DNA of 64,000 nt from Jackrogersella multiformis (lineage: Eukaryota; Ascomycota; Sordariomycetes; Xylariales; Hypoxylaceae), in contig CADCXD010000001.1 in NCBI GenBank assembly GCA_902806575.1, positions 4,030,001 through 4,094,000 on the forward strand, read 5' to 3'. A program made the translations under genes and the position numbers. Below the pieces are notes generated by a model, which was not told the origin of the DNA, searched no databases, and saw nothing but the letters and a program-made list of their open reading frames with translations. Position 1 is the first letter of the stretch. Each line of letters begins with the position of its first letter. Below, in pieces: positions 10,889-22,000 of the stretch.

Positions 10889-12666
10889 ATGAAGATGTCG
10901 GAAAAGCTCATCAGCGCAGAAGAAGGTGAGACAAGAATCCTGACAGTATATTTAATTATATTATCACCTACCTAGGAACACTGTAGACCTTTCCTCCCTT
11001 CCTTCCTCGCCTCGTCAGCTCGCTAACATCGCACGGTCTCCTAGTCGGGAAGCACGCCACGCCCGACAGCTGCTGGGTAGTACTATACGGCAAGGTGTAC
11101 GACGTGACGTCGTTCCTGCCCGAGCACCCGGGCGGCACCAAGATCATCCTGAAGCTCGCCGGCCGCGACGCCACCGAGGAGTACGACCCCGTCCACCCGC
11201 CCGGCACGCTGGAGGAGAACCTCAAGCCGGAAGCCATGCTGGGCAGGCTCGACCCCGGCACCGTAGCCCCGGCCGGCAAGCCCGAGCCCGGTGCTAAGGG
11301 TAAGGGTAACGACGACGACAACTTCCCGCCGCCCATGGAGAGCCTGCTGAACCTGCACGAGATCGAGGAGGTGGCCACGCGCCGCATGCCGCACCGCGCC
11401 TGGGCGTACTACTACTCGTCGAGCGACGACACCGTCACCAAGTCCTTCAACAACGCCGTGTACAAGGACATCCTGCTGCGGCCGCGCGTCTTCGTGGACT
11501 GCACGCCGTGCGACGCCTCCACGTCGCTGCTGGGGCACCGGGTCGGGCTGCCGATCTTCGTGGCGCCGGCGGCCATGGCGCGGCTGGGCCACCCCGACGG
11601 CGAGGCCGGCATCGCGCGCGCCTGCGCGCGCTTCGGCGCCCTGCAGGTCGTCTCCAACAACGCCAGCATGACCCCCGAGCAGGTGGCCGAGGGCGCCGCC
11701 CCCGGCCAGGTCTTCGGCTGGCAGCTGTACGTGCAGAACGACCGGGCCAAGAGCGAGGCCATGCTGGCGCGCATCAACCGCATGCGCGACCGCTTCAAGT
11801 TCATCTGCCTGACGCTCGACGCGCCCGTCCCCGGCAAGCGCGAGCTGGACGAGAAGCAGAACTTCGCGCCGGTGGCGTCGGGCGTCAAGACCAAGGACGA
11901 GCCGAGCCGGCCGGGCGGCGGCGGCGTGGGCCAGCAGCTGTTCTTCGGCACGGCGTCGGACCTGACGTGGAAGGCGACGCTGGCGTGGCTGGCGCGGCAC
12001 ACGGACCTGCCGATCGTGCTGAAGGGGGTGCAGACGCACGAGGACGCGTTCCTGGCCAGCGGGTTCGCGCCGCAGGTGAAGGCGGTGATCCTGTCGAACC
12101 ACGGGGGCCGCGCGCTGGACACGGCGCCGCCCGCCGTGCACACGCTGCTGGAGATCCGCAAGTACTGCCCGCAGGTGTTCGGCCGCATCGAGGTGTGGGT
12201 CGACGGCGGCATCAAGAGGGGCACCGACGTGGTGAAGGCGCTGGCGCTGGGGGCCAGCGCCGTGGGAATCGGGCGCGCCGCGCTGTTCGGGCTCGGGGCC
12301 GGCGGCCAGGAGGGCGTCGAGAGGGTCTTGGAGAGTAAGTTTCCAATCCTAGTATATTTGTTGGTTGGTTGGTTGGTTGCTAACGCGGATGAATGATGTA
12401 GTCCTCAAGGCGGAGACGGAGACGTGCATGAGGCTCCTCGGGGTAGAGAAAGTGAGCGAGTTGGGGCCAAGACATGTAAGTGCTCACTCTAACCCTTACC
12501 CCTTTCCCCCCAGTATGATGTGTGTGATGAGTACGTGGACGGATGAATGGCTAGCTAATATGTCCCATCGCAGATTAACTCTAGGAAAGTCGAGAGGGAC
12601 ATATTTGACGGGGAGTCCGGGTTGGAGACGTTCGGGTTATGGGATAAGGTCCAGTCTAAGCTGTGA
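10889..12666 (+). CDS. Flavocytochrome b2-like 2-hydroxyacid dehydrogenase with SKL end
   Basis: Cytochrome b5 domain fused to an FMN-dependent alpha-hydroxyacid dehydrogenase, the layout of yeast L-lactate cytochrome c oxidoreductase. Model: exons 10889-10925, 11045-12334, 12402-12475 and 12574-12666 give 497 aa; ATG 10895 is an alternative start. The haem-binding motif HPGG and a second His (DPVHP) are present. The FMN domain shows APAAMARLGHPDGE, the lysine motif ILKGVQ, the active-site SNHGGR and the phosphate-binding VDGGIKRGTD. No mitochondrial presequence is visible; instead the protein ends SKL, a PTS1 peroxisomal signal. The large exon is strikingly GC-rich compared with its flanks. 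The substrate (lactate, glycolate or another 2-hydroxyacid) cannot be told from sequence. Confidence 0.9.
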
Positions 12667-13010
12667 ATTATAGTAACGTCTGATTGACAGGCTATAGGTA
12701 GTGTACGAGAAGCGGGTGTGTTAGACGCTGTAGAGTGAGTGAGATTGGCACTGGATAGAATTAGCGTAGCGATAATCGTCGTACTCATCCGAGATACCCT
12801 TACCTTACCTAGCCCCTTCGTGGCCTAAAGGTCTCTCGTGTTCACTTTTCAACCGATCTTTAGGTGGAGATAAATTGGTGGATTATTTCTATATTATTAC
12901 TCCCAGACCAGATTCCAATTTAACACACCACTGTTGCCTTGCAGATATTTAACCTGTAGGTATAGCCGAAATACAAATAAAATAGGAGTAAGTGTAGGTA
13001 GATGATTGCT
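12667..13010. other. Intergenic, convergent 3' ends
   Basis: About 340 bp between convergent genes; nothing beyond presumed 3' UTRs is visible. Confidence 0.4.
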
Positions 13011-14429
13011 CTACTTCCAGATATTGAGGTTTACGCAATCGAGCTCAAGGTCAAGTGCTCTAGCCAACGGTGGTACCTTATCAATAGCGTCCTCCAAAGC
13101 ACCTGGTGGAGGCTCATTATACTCAAAAAGTTCGCAATATGCTTCGTCGAGAAGATTGATCATTTCCAGATAATCGTTGGCATCGGGAGCTCGTTTCCTC
13201 TTACGGGCTTGGATGGGATCCTCTGCCTTGGGCTGACGAGATAACTTATCCTTCTCCATATACGAATTCACGTCTACAACCTCGATCCTCTGCTGATTCC
13301 CCCCGCCGATGATTTGAAGTCGACGCATGCCAACGCCGCCGGAAACATTTTCGGACATTTTATCCAAGATGCAGAGAGCAAAACGGGCAAAGAGATGCTC
13401 GCGCGCGGCTCTGGGAGGTTTCATCCTGCGGTTGTGGAATTGTTCTTCTAGCTCGGCGCCTTGGAATGTATGAACTACCCAATTGCCGTTCTTGGGGACG
13501 ATAGCAAAGAGGTGATCATCCCAGGCCGTCTTGAGGTCTTCCCGCAACAAGATGGTATTTTCCGGGTTGGATATATTCATCGCTTTCTTGTGGTTGAGTG
13601 CGAAAAGGTTCATACGGTTAAGAGACCACCACTTTTCGTGATCAGTAGGGACGATGTAGGCGGCTTTGGTAGATACTGTGGCAGCTGATATGCGACAAGT
13701 ATTGTCGCAGGATGCGTAGCCATCACTCGTGGTCTGATCGACGAAAGGTGTTTGCCAACTCTCCGGGAGAGACGAGGGGAATTTGAAATGAGAGAAAGAC
13801 GGAACGATAGGATATTCTAACAACACATTAGATTGGCTGATATTGTAACTTAACAAGCGAAACAAGAGTAGTAGATAGGTACTAGGTAAGTATATACGCA
13901 CTAGGACCACAACTTGGGACATGGAAGTAGTACATCCAGTCAGTCAATATGCCATCGGGAGGCGTACTGATGGGGTTGTCGGGGTTAGGTTCGGTCGTGA
14001 AGTATCCATCGAAATTGCAGTTAGCGATGATACAGCAGGCAATACGCATAGTCTCGTAGTGAAGCCCGCCATTGTCAACCGGCTGAACAGACATGAGAAG
14101 GCTACTCGACTCGTCATAATATGGATGATGAAACTCGACCTGTCTTCTGTCGAGATTTAATTTGAAGTCTTCGATTTCATCCCGGAGCTGCAGTGATGCT
14201 GCTACCGCCGTAGACGAAGATTTTGACAAATAGTGCTAGTGACATGTCCATGTCTGGCTTGGTTCAAATTATTGCTTGGGTGATCCTCGAATTACTGTTA
14301 GAAGGTTTGACCTTTTGAATTCTCTTAGATGTGAAGGGGAGAGACTGATGTTATAAACTCACCACCCATAAGCAATTCACGGTCGATGCAAACGCTCAAC
14401 ACCAGAACACCCGCCACCCACCTAGACAT
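13011..14429 (-). CDS. HNH nuclease-domain protein with altered catalytic residues
   Basis: Fungal-type HNH_2 family protein of unknown role. The clear coding part is 14229-13898 joined to 13836-13011 (donor GTATAT, acceptor ATCAG). Upstream of 14229 the frame hits a stop without an ATG, so a first exon is needed. My best guess is 14429-14363 with donor GTGAGT, joining an acceptor at 14202 to give 398 aa, but this 5' end is uncertain. The domain lies in the middle: CDNTCRISAATVSTKAAYIVP, then EKWWSLNRMNLF and NTILLREDLKTAWDD. In family members the matching positions usually read AHIVP and LRSDLHTLFD. Here both histidines are replaced (by Tyr and Lys), so nuclease activity is doubtful. A basic KRKR motif follows near the C-terminus. 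Confidence 0.7.
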
Positions 14430-15276
14430 CGATATTCACTTTATGCAGCCTCCCATATTAAGGGGTAAGAACCCATTGAGGGATGTTTCTATTCTCGCTC
14501 TGGAGACCGATGATCATTCCGTACCTAGGTGAAGGACGGGGGTCCAGATGCGAAGTTGGCATTATTTCGTCGAATAAATAAATTAGAAGATGTAAATTGC
14601 AAGAATCGGTGAAACCAGTGAAAGACTTTAATCTATAGAGAACTTGACTTACAAGGATTACTTTTCAGAGTTTGAACGTGGACCAATCTTCACCTGAGTT
14701 CAAGTTACACAAGGCGTCTCGGTACATACCGGTACCCAATGTAACTTTGACAGACACCTGCCGTGGTAGAATATCTCCATGTGCTTATACGCCACGCCGA
14801 GGAAGGAAAAGCCACCTGGGCACCGGCTTCGACTTGTCCTGTACCTGTACCTGTACAGTACGTTGATAATTATGTAACACAATAAATCTTGGACGTGCCT
14901 TCCCCAGAAAAATATGAACGAGCAGGTGGTAACCTACCTAGGTACCTAGGTACTGACTTCAGGTTCATGAAGACCTGGTATTGCCGTTCTCCCATGTAGG
15001 ACTTTCCAAATTCATGACTCTTCTATCCATGGTTGCCCAGGTTATTAGGTATCTAGGTAGGTACCTAATACAAGATGTCACCCTCCTTTAAACTGTTAGA
15101 TGAATCTCCTCCGGTATTGATATTAATACATGACTTGTTCCTTCATATTACTTGACTTCCCAATAACCAAACGATACATCATATACCTACCTAATTTATA
15201 TCCTTCTTCTCGGTAAAGAGGGTGAGACGCCAAAATCTAAGGAGAAAAGGAAGAAAAAGGAAGGTCAGTTATAAAT
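14430..15276. other. Intergenic with TACCTAGGTA palindromes
   Basis: About 850 bp between divergent genes. It contains clustered copies of the dispersed palindrome at about 14933-14953 and 15045-15067, and a CTGTAC/GTACCTGTA repeat near 14838-14858. No gene seen. Confidence 0.45.
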
Positions 15277-16470
15277 ATGTCGGACGCAGCTAAAGACGGA
15301 AACACGAATCTAGAGAATACAAGAAATGGCATAGGTTCTAGCACGAGCTCAAAGAGCCATTGTGGACGGTTCTGGTGGATTTATGTGTTGACAATACTCG
15401 TCATTGCGGTAGCCATCGCCGTTTCTTGTGTGTAAGTCAACAAACCCCTATATTTGACTATTATTAACAACTCTGTTAATATTTCTTCAGGATTCTTGTA
15501 GCTATCCCCAGCATGGCTCAGAAGAAGCTCGACATGGCTACGTTGACTATTGATGGAATTGTGATCACCAACGTTCAGAGCAACTCCCTAAACATGGCCA
15601 TCAATTCAACAGTCACTACCGATGGCTCAACTGACGCTACCGTCGACGGTTTCGAGGGCACTATGTACCTAGCCGATGTTGATCCCCCCTTAGCTTTCGC
15701 AAAGATCGACTTCCCCGAGATGACCTCGGACGCTCTGCAAACCGTCAACATCAGCCAGGAGATCCCAATCTTGGATCAGAAAGCCTTCAGCGCGCTTAAC
15801 GAGCACCTCATCCAGCATCAATCCGTTGGTGTCTTAATAAAGGGGACACACACGTCCACATCAGCGGCATATCTCTCGCCTATGGTATCACCTTCAGCAA
15901 GGCCGTCTCGCTCAAGGGATTGAACAACTTCAAGGGCCTCAGCGTGACGAACCTACACGTGAGCATCTCACAGACCGATAATTTCAACGCGACTACACAT
16001 ATCCCCAACCCATCCACGTTGACGCTGGATATTGTGAGTCTCTCCCTTTTCCCCTCCCTCCTTCATGAGGTTAGGATAGCTGGAGTTATAGAAGCACTAA
16101 AAAAACAAGAGAAAATAAAAGGAAATTAACACATATCATGCAGGGCAACGCTACCTTCCACACATACTTCAACAATAGCGACATCGGCACGTCGTACATC
16201 CTAAACATGATGCTGCGCCCAGGATCTAACGACTTCCTCATCTGGGCCGACATCAACCAGACGGCCGTCCTCGCCGGGCTCATGCAGCGGCCCTGGTGCG
16301 AGCACAACGGCATCTTAACGTTCGAGCTCGCTGGCAAGACTGTGACGAATCATGGCCAGCCCGTGCCGTACCTCGCTAATGCGCTAGCTGCTAGTAATAT
16401 GAGCGTCGATATTCCTATCGGCCAGGCAATCAGGAATGATCTTGGGGTCTCAGTTGGGTGTACAGATTAG
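15277..16470 (+). CDS. DUF3712-type membrane protein, frameshifted
   Basis: Fungal DUF3712 protein: a short N-terminal cytosolic tail, one transmembrane helix (FWWIYVLTILVIAVAIAVSC, residues about 33-52) and a long extracytoplasmic region with repeated beta-rich LEA-like units. Model: exons 15277-15431, 15491-16033 and 16144-16470. Family continuity (IKG, then THVHISGI, then FSKAVSLKGLNNFKGL) requires a change of frame at AAAGGGG, 15839-15845; one base appears to be missing from the G run, and read literally the frame ends at 15923. Many N-glycosylation sequons are present, as expected for an exported domain. Function is unknown. The break could be a real mutation, an assembly error or, less likely, -1 frameshifting. 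Confidence 0.75.
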
Positions 16471-17162
16471 AATGGAGTGCTGGGCTTCTTGAGTAATATG
16501 TAGGCGGGGAAATGGAATGGTAATGCCTATCTTGGAGCGTAGCGCATTTACCTAGTAAGACTCAATCGGTCTGTTCCGTCTTGAACGAACTTGTCTAACG
16601 AACTTGATGTATTCGGTTTAGGTTGGCTGATATTATAATTGAGAAAAGTGTCGAAACTGAGTGGATAGGGGTTACGTAACGAACCTCAGTGGTCGCCCCT
16701 TTTTCTCGGGAATTGAATAGGTGCTGTGGTATCTATCTATGAGAAAACCATAGTTTTTGGCGATCACATAGAATAATAGAGATTGACTTTTAAAGACGTA
16801 AGCTTAGGTAGGTAGGCAGAGAATATGTTTGGAGACCCCTATCCATATTATCGGCAAAACTGGTTTGAAAATCCCTCGGAAATTCGAAATTCCACCACAA
16901 TATGAGCAGCTAATCATGATTACTTAGCTATAAATCATATAAGTCTATCTAGGCTACGAAGTTTCGTTAATACTTGCTCATACACAGTTACAGCAATCCC
17001 TGTGTAACCCAGACTTGTTAAGCCCAAAGCCTAGTCCTCAGGCAGCGGCGTGTCAACAGACAGAGCCAGAACTTTTTGAGTGAATGTATTAGGTGCCGTG
17101 GCATGACGTCGCGTCGGCCAGCGACCGGGTGGGCGTGGTCCCGTCTCGTCTGTGGTTAGTTA

Positions 17163-17460
17163 GCGAGATATATGCCACCGAGTTTGGTAGTGATGAGGAT
17201 ATCGGAGCGCTTGCCGGTCTGGGCAGCTATCTATTGCCCTAATAGGGGGGTTAGGTCTGTTAGCTTATGTATAGGGATTCGTCGGATTTCGTAAGGGTTA
17301 AGGTAATAGTATGGGTAAAAGAGCTTACATGGTAATAGCTAACCTAATATCCCAGAAGGCCTCGTCAATCTTACGCACATGATCGCGGAACTCGAGTCAC
17401 TGCTAGTCGGGAATGAACCTCCGTAGCTCATCGCGAGACCCATGGTTCCCGGGCCGGTTC
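17163..17460 (-). pseudogene. Decayed coding remnant, aldo-keto reductase-like piece
   Basis: On the minus strand, positions about 17240-17163 translate as GQ, stop, then IAAQTGKRSDILITTKLGG. This resembles the G-W-L-x-x-T-GKR-x-E-I-F-x-ATK-x-G block of aldo-keto reductases, with the expected Trp replaced by a stop. Just upstream (about 17460-17330) another stretch reads like protein (SRDELRRFIPD, EFRDHVRKIDEAFWDIRLA) but is cut by TAG and TGA. Stops at former Trp/Gln positions fit C-to-T decay such as RIP. The identification rests on one short block. Confidence 0.3.
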
Positions 17461-18416
17461 ATGGGGCCAGAAGTCTGTCTTTGCCTAGCTAACGAGGGGG
17501 AACATGTCTGATATCAGGTAAGTATCTAGTTAAAGGGGGCGGGTCAATAAATCGACTACCGAGTAATATGGCGATGAGCTGGGAAATTAATATGCGCGAC
17601 AACTTGAAGAGGTCATGCATACCTATATAAAATAAAATACATAGACTCGTTCTATATACCATATAACTATCATATGAAATCCTCTCCGAGAATGCGGAAT
17701 AGGGGCGGGAGTTAGTAATACGCTGCCGGGTTAAAGCGAGGTTATATATAATCTCAATTTCTCTAGGTAGATACACCTCTTTTATGCTACGAGGCGCTCA
17801 ATATATAATCCACATAGGCTTCTCCATCGATGCCTTATAAAATTCAAAAGAGTTCGTAGAAGTCTATATATAACTTGACAAACTCCGTCTGTGGGTATAT
17901 CGCTAGTTGCCAAGGTAAGGTAAATCAATATTGTATATGATATGAGAAGTTAAGATTTGACAGGGCAGTGTCCTTACTTACTTCACTTCGGCTTGTTGCG
18001 AAGTCCAGCCCGTCAGTCCAGGTTTCCAAGGGGCCAAATTATTATCAGCTTGTTGGCCGAGCGAGATTTCACCATTAAGCATGCGAATAGTTTGTTGAAA
18101 TTCAAGCGATGAACTATTGCAAGCTTTTACTATGGTAATCCCAATAGTTAGTTATTTTCGAAGTCCTTGTAAAGATTTTTCAGAACAAAGCCACGAGTCG
18201 CTTCCGTCTGATTTATGGAAAGGACGCACATAGATAATATCTGTAATATCCAACGTAACATGTTGCCTATCTCTAGATTTATGTACCTAGGGACGTAGTA
18301 TAGTTATTCCTCGGGGATGTAGTATAGAGGCTTTTGAAGACATCTATCCCATAGGCGATTCTAGTTGAAGGGTCTGTAAGTTTATTACGAGGATAACCAT
18401 CATATAATCACTAGTA

Positions 18417-18711
18417 TCAATGTATAAAAAGTGATAGAATCCTCTGAAGAAACTTACACACACATTTGCACTTGTAGAATAGTCTGGTTGAGATTGGCGT
18501 AGATGCCCTCCGTGTGTTTTGCCTCAAGAGGTCAGACTGTCCAGACGTACCACCACATCCAATTTCAACCATTTGATCCGGGAAAGTCTCGAAAGCACTG
18601 TCCATTTATAATATCGCATCGGCCAGGCCTGTATTTGTATGAAGAATCGCGGGGAACCCGCCGTCGTTTAGCATGAAGCCGTCTCCATAAGGCATAAGAG
18701 CAAGACCACGA
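18417..18711 (-). pseudogene. Unidentified decayed coding remnant
   Basis: Minus-strand translation from about 18711 gives coding-looking text including GLALMPYGDGFMLNDGG and ILHTNTGLADAIL, then a TAA, then continues in frame from ATG at 18605 with AFETFPDQMVEIGCGG. I do not recognise the family. The in-frame stop and lack of a complete gene around it suggest a relic. Confidence 0.3.
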
Positions 18712-18743
18712 ACTGTCTAGGTGACTATTTTATCGAAATACTT

Positions 18744-19092
18744 GCGGAGTTGTCATGTTGTTGCGAATATATATCATTTTAATATAATTTCCGCGGCTCT
18801 TCTGCCTAGATGAGTCTCCGCCCGAAGCCATGTATTATTCTGCGGAACCAAGACTTCTGCGGAGAAATGAATTAGGAAGGTATTGAATGTATCGTGAAGA
18901 TGGATTAGTCCGTTCGCGCTGAAGAGTAATTCGGAGCAGAGAAACTTGATATTGATGTTTTATTAGGTATGAGGATGAAATTTCGTAAGTTCCGCTGAAC
19001 ACAATGAGACGGCCTGCGGAGGCCATCGCTTGCAGTCCGCAAGTCCGCCGCCGAATCATTATAACTCCGCAACACCCACTCAGCCAGCGGAG
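18744..19092. repeat. Cluster of TCCGC/GCGGA motifs
   Basis: At least ten copies of TCCGC or its complement GCGGA in about 350 bp of otherwise AT-rich DNA, for example at 18744, 18790, 18817, 18841, 18859, 18991, 19016, 19035, 19044, 19066 and 19087, in both orientations. Such clustering could be transposon subterminal repeats or zinc-cluster (CGG half-site) binding sites. Which one cannot be decided from sequence alone. Confidence 0.5.
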
Positions 19093-22000
19093 TTCACGGC
19101 CCCTTATACACTATTCCGGACCACGGCATCATTTCAGCCAGCTGACCTAGCATCTAATACGGAAAATAGGTGGTGGCTACGGAAGAATTCTAAATAATAT
19201 CACATAGTAATATTTACGGCTCAGATAAGTTTAAACCTTTACCTATTTTCGATATTTACTATCTGGAATTATATTTCTGGGAAAATATAGAAAGGTGATA
19301 ATGCAACGAAGTTCACCATGACACTAATGTCTGTGCTAGAGTCTAATACAACCTGGGCCCCTTTCCCATCCAAATACGACGTTCACAAGAAGGTCATCAC
19401 TGATATAATGTTCTCAAAAGTGCTCATATCGACAAGTTTTCCGGAAAGGCCGCTCTTATATTTATCATGGACAAATCTGTATTCTCGAGAATGATGAAAT
19501 TTTTTTTTCGAGTGTAACATAGTCGGTCAGGAACCCCTATTATTTACCTACACTTTAATTGGGTACGATGGCCACACTCGATAATATTGGCGGACCATAT
19601 ATATCGCCAGTAAATTTTCACTTGTGTCCCTATGGACCTGCTCCAGTCAGAGTCGGCTAAGTGCGGCCTCAGTCTGCGCTCATGATCAATCCCAATCCTA
19701 AGTGACCACCGTGGCGGATACCAGGCTTGCTGCAGTTGTGCCCCTGTATACCATCGCACAGGCAGTAGCACGAACGATCAGCCTAGAGGTGCTCCAAAAA
19801 CGCCATCGTCCTTTTGAAACAGCTACACCAGATTCGTCCCGACAGCCATGGTGTTGGTGTCGCAGCTGGACATCGTTATGGTTCTACCATGCTATCGTTG
19901 TTTCAGTAGATGAAGTGAAGAGCTTTTTCTATGAGATTGGCTCGCGAGAAGAACCACGCTGGTATGAGACATTAGCCATGCTATGTGAGGGATGATCGAT
20001 AGAATGTGACACTCCACTGGCTCGCGCATTAGGCGTGGCGAGGCTAGTTAAAAAAGAAAAAACTTTTACTCGGAGGCCTTCCCAAACTCTCCCGGCCAGT
20101 CGGCACGAAAACATCAGACTAGGCTGCCTGATCGCGAATTCCTGCCTATTCAAGATCGAGATTCGGCCGTCAAGCGGTATGGCGGGAGAGAGCCTTGCAT
20201 ACGGGAGCCGGCAGGACTTAAGCAAACCCGCCAGCTCCCCTACTCCCTACTCCCAGAGCGCGATGCATCCGTGTCCAAGACAGACGGGTCCCACGCTGTG
20301 GCATGTCGGGCTATCGCATCAGATGGCGCTACCATCGGGGTCTAGAAACGTGGGATCGAGCGCACAGAATCTGCTGTGCCCTAAGTCATGTGTCTCAGCG
20401 TCTACCCCGAACTTTGGGAAAAGGGGGAAACACACCGGAGCTGGCCTCCTGGGGCAAACGTGACGACCAAGACGGAGGAGGGGTTTATGTGACAAACGGT
20501 CTCGCCAGCATCTTCCTCATAAGGAATATATCTAAGGACATTGTGCAATGTACCTTTTTTTCAGTTACACTGGAGAGATCCTTTGATAGATGCGAGACGT
20601 CCAGTGTAATTTGGGGGCAGTCAATACTGTTCAGCTTAAATATCCTATCCACGTCATAGATATAGAAAACCTGAGTAATTTGACACATTCTCCGAGGCTA
20701 TAGTTCTTCTAGGCTTTAGATATTGTCGAGACGCGATGGTGATGCTAAGCAGGCTGACACTGAAACTATTGGCCCCGATGTGTGATAAAAAATAAAAAAA
20801 GCCGCGATTCCCACTAATAAATCGCCCTGGCGTTAACTATTGACGACTGTCATTTCTCTGTATGCCGCATATCCGAGCGAGCACTGTTTCTTCGAGACAC
20901 GTGGGAGGCCTCTTGATTAGATTTAATGACAGGTAGGGAGTCTTAGGCTGCTGGTATTTCGTAAGAGCTTAAGAGACTAAGCATTCAAGTAGCTCATAAC
21001 ATACCTGACAATCATCACAACCTATTGTCCTGTGGTAATGTTCACTCCCACCACTCCACCCTACTTACAAGTGCGAGGAGGGATTTCTATGTAAAAGGCC
21101 CGGCTGGTCTCCGAACACAGTTGTCCTTGCGGCGGTTCCGCGTGGTGGGTAATGGGCTGGCGGGTAAGTAGACGAGAAGGCACGAAGCTGACGCCAGGAG
21201 CCTGTAGACGGATTTGCGAAACCAGGGGTACTCTAGGCCGGGATTCCAATCATTCAGCTCGTGGAATGCTTGTCAAATTCAATATTACATCATACCTAGC
21301 TCTCGGTCAAGGCCCGCGCGAAGGATCAGAGATGCCGTCTTGTAGATTCAGTACCACGAATAGCACAGATCTAAGCGCATGGGTGAACCTTTCGATGGTT
21401 GACCTCTCAGGCCGCGCCCCATACGCACGTAGAGGGTCTGGGTTGGCGTCACGGACGGGATGGCCCCCGGCGGGAGTGGCGCGCGGATCCTATTCCTTCG
21501 GCGATACCCAGAAGCAGACCGAGGTAGGTAGGTATAGGTACCTAGGTATGCATTCACACAGAAAACTGTTGAAGGGGTAAGCAAGCATTTAGGTACTATT
21601 ATGGTTCCGCAATGCTTTGACATGATCGGTAGGTCTTAGAGCAGGTACCGCATATGAAACTTAAAGGCTAAAAGGCTACGAACTAGAATCAAATCAAGTA
21701 AGGGTTCCTCTTACAGCCGTGATGCGATGGTGATCCCGAGCAGTTCGGCTCGGATTAGGCGAAAATGGAAGTTCCTTCAGAGGGATCTTCCGCGCGCAGC
21801 ATCGGACTAAGTACCTAGGTAGGTATTGACTAATGAGTAAAGAAGCATGTTTATTTTTGAAATACGATCGGAGAGGACGAATCGAGCTTGGGTGTTTGCA
21901 TATGTACTATGTAATATTGCATACTATGTACAAAAATAGGGTAAGGTGGTGCCAGGAAATAGAGAGGCTACACTACTGAAAGACCGAGGCCTAGATATTA

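Noticed and set aside
11508..12338. Long Arg/Ala/Gly-rich frames overlapping the flavocytochrome exon on both strands
   Set aside because: Shadows of a GC-rich coding exon; the frame with HPGG and SNHGGR is the real one.
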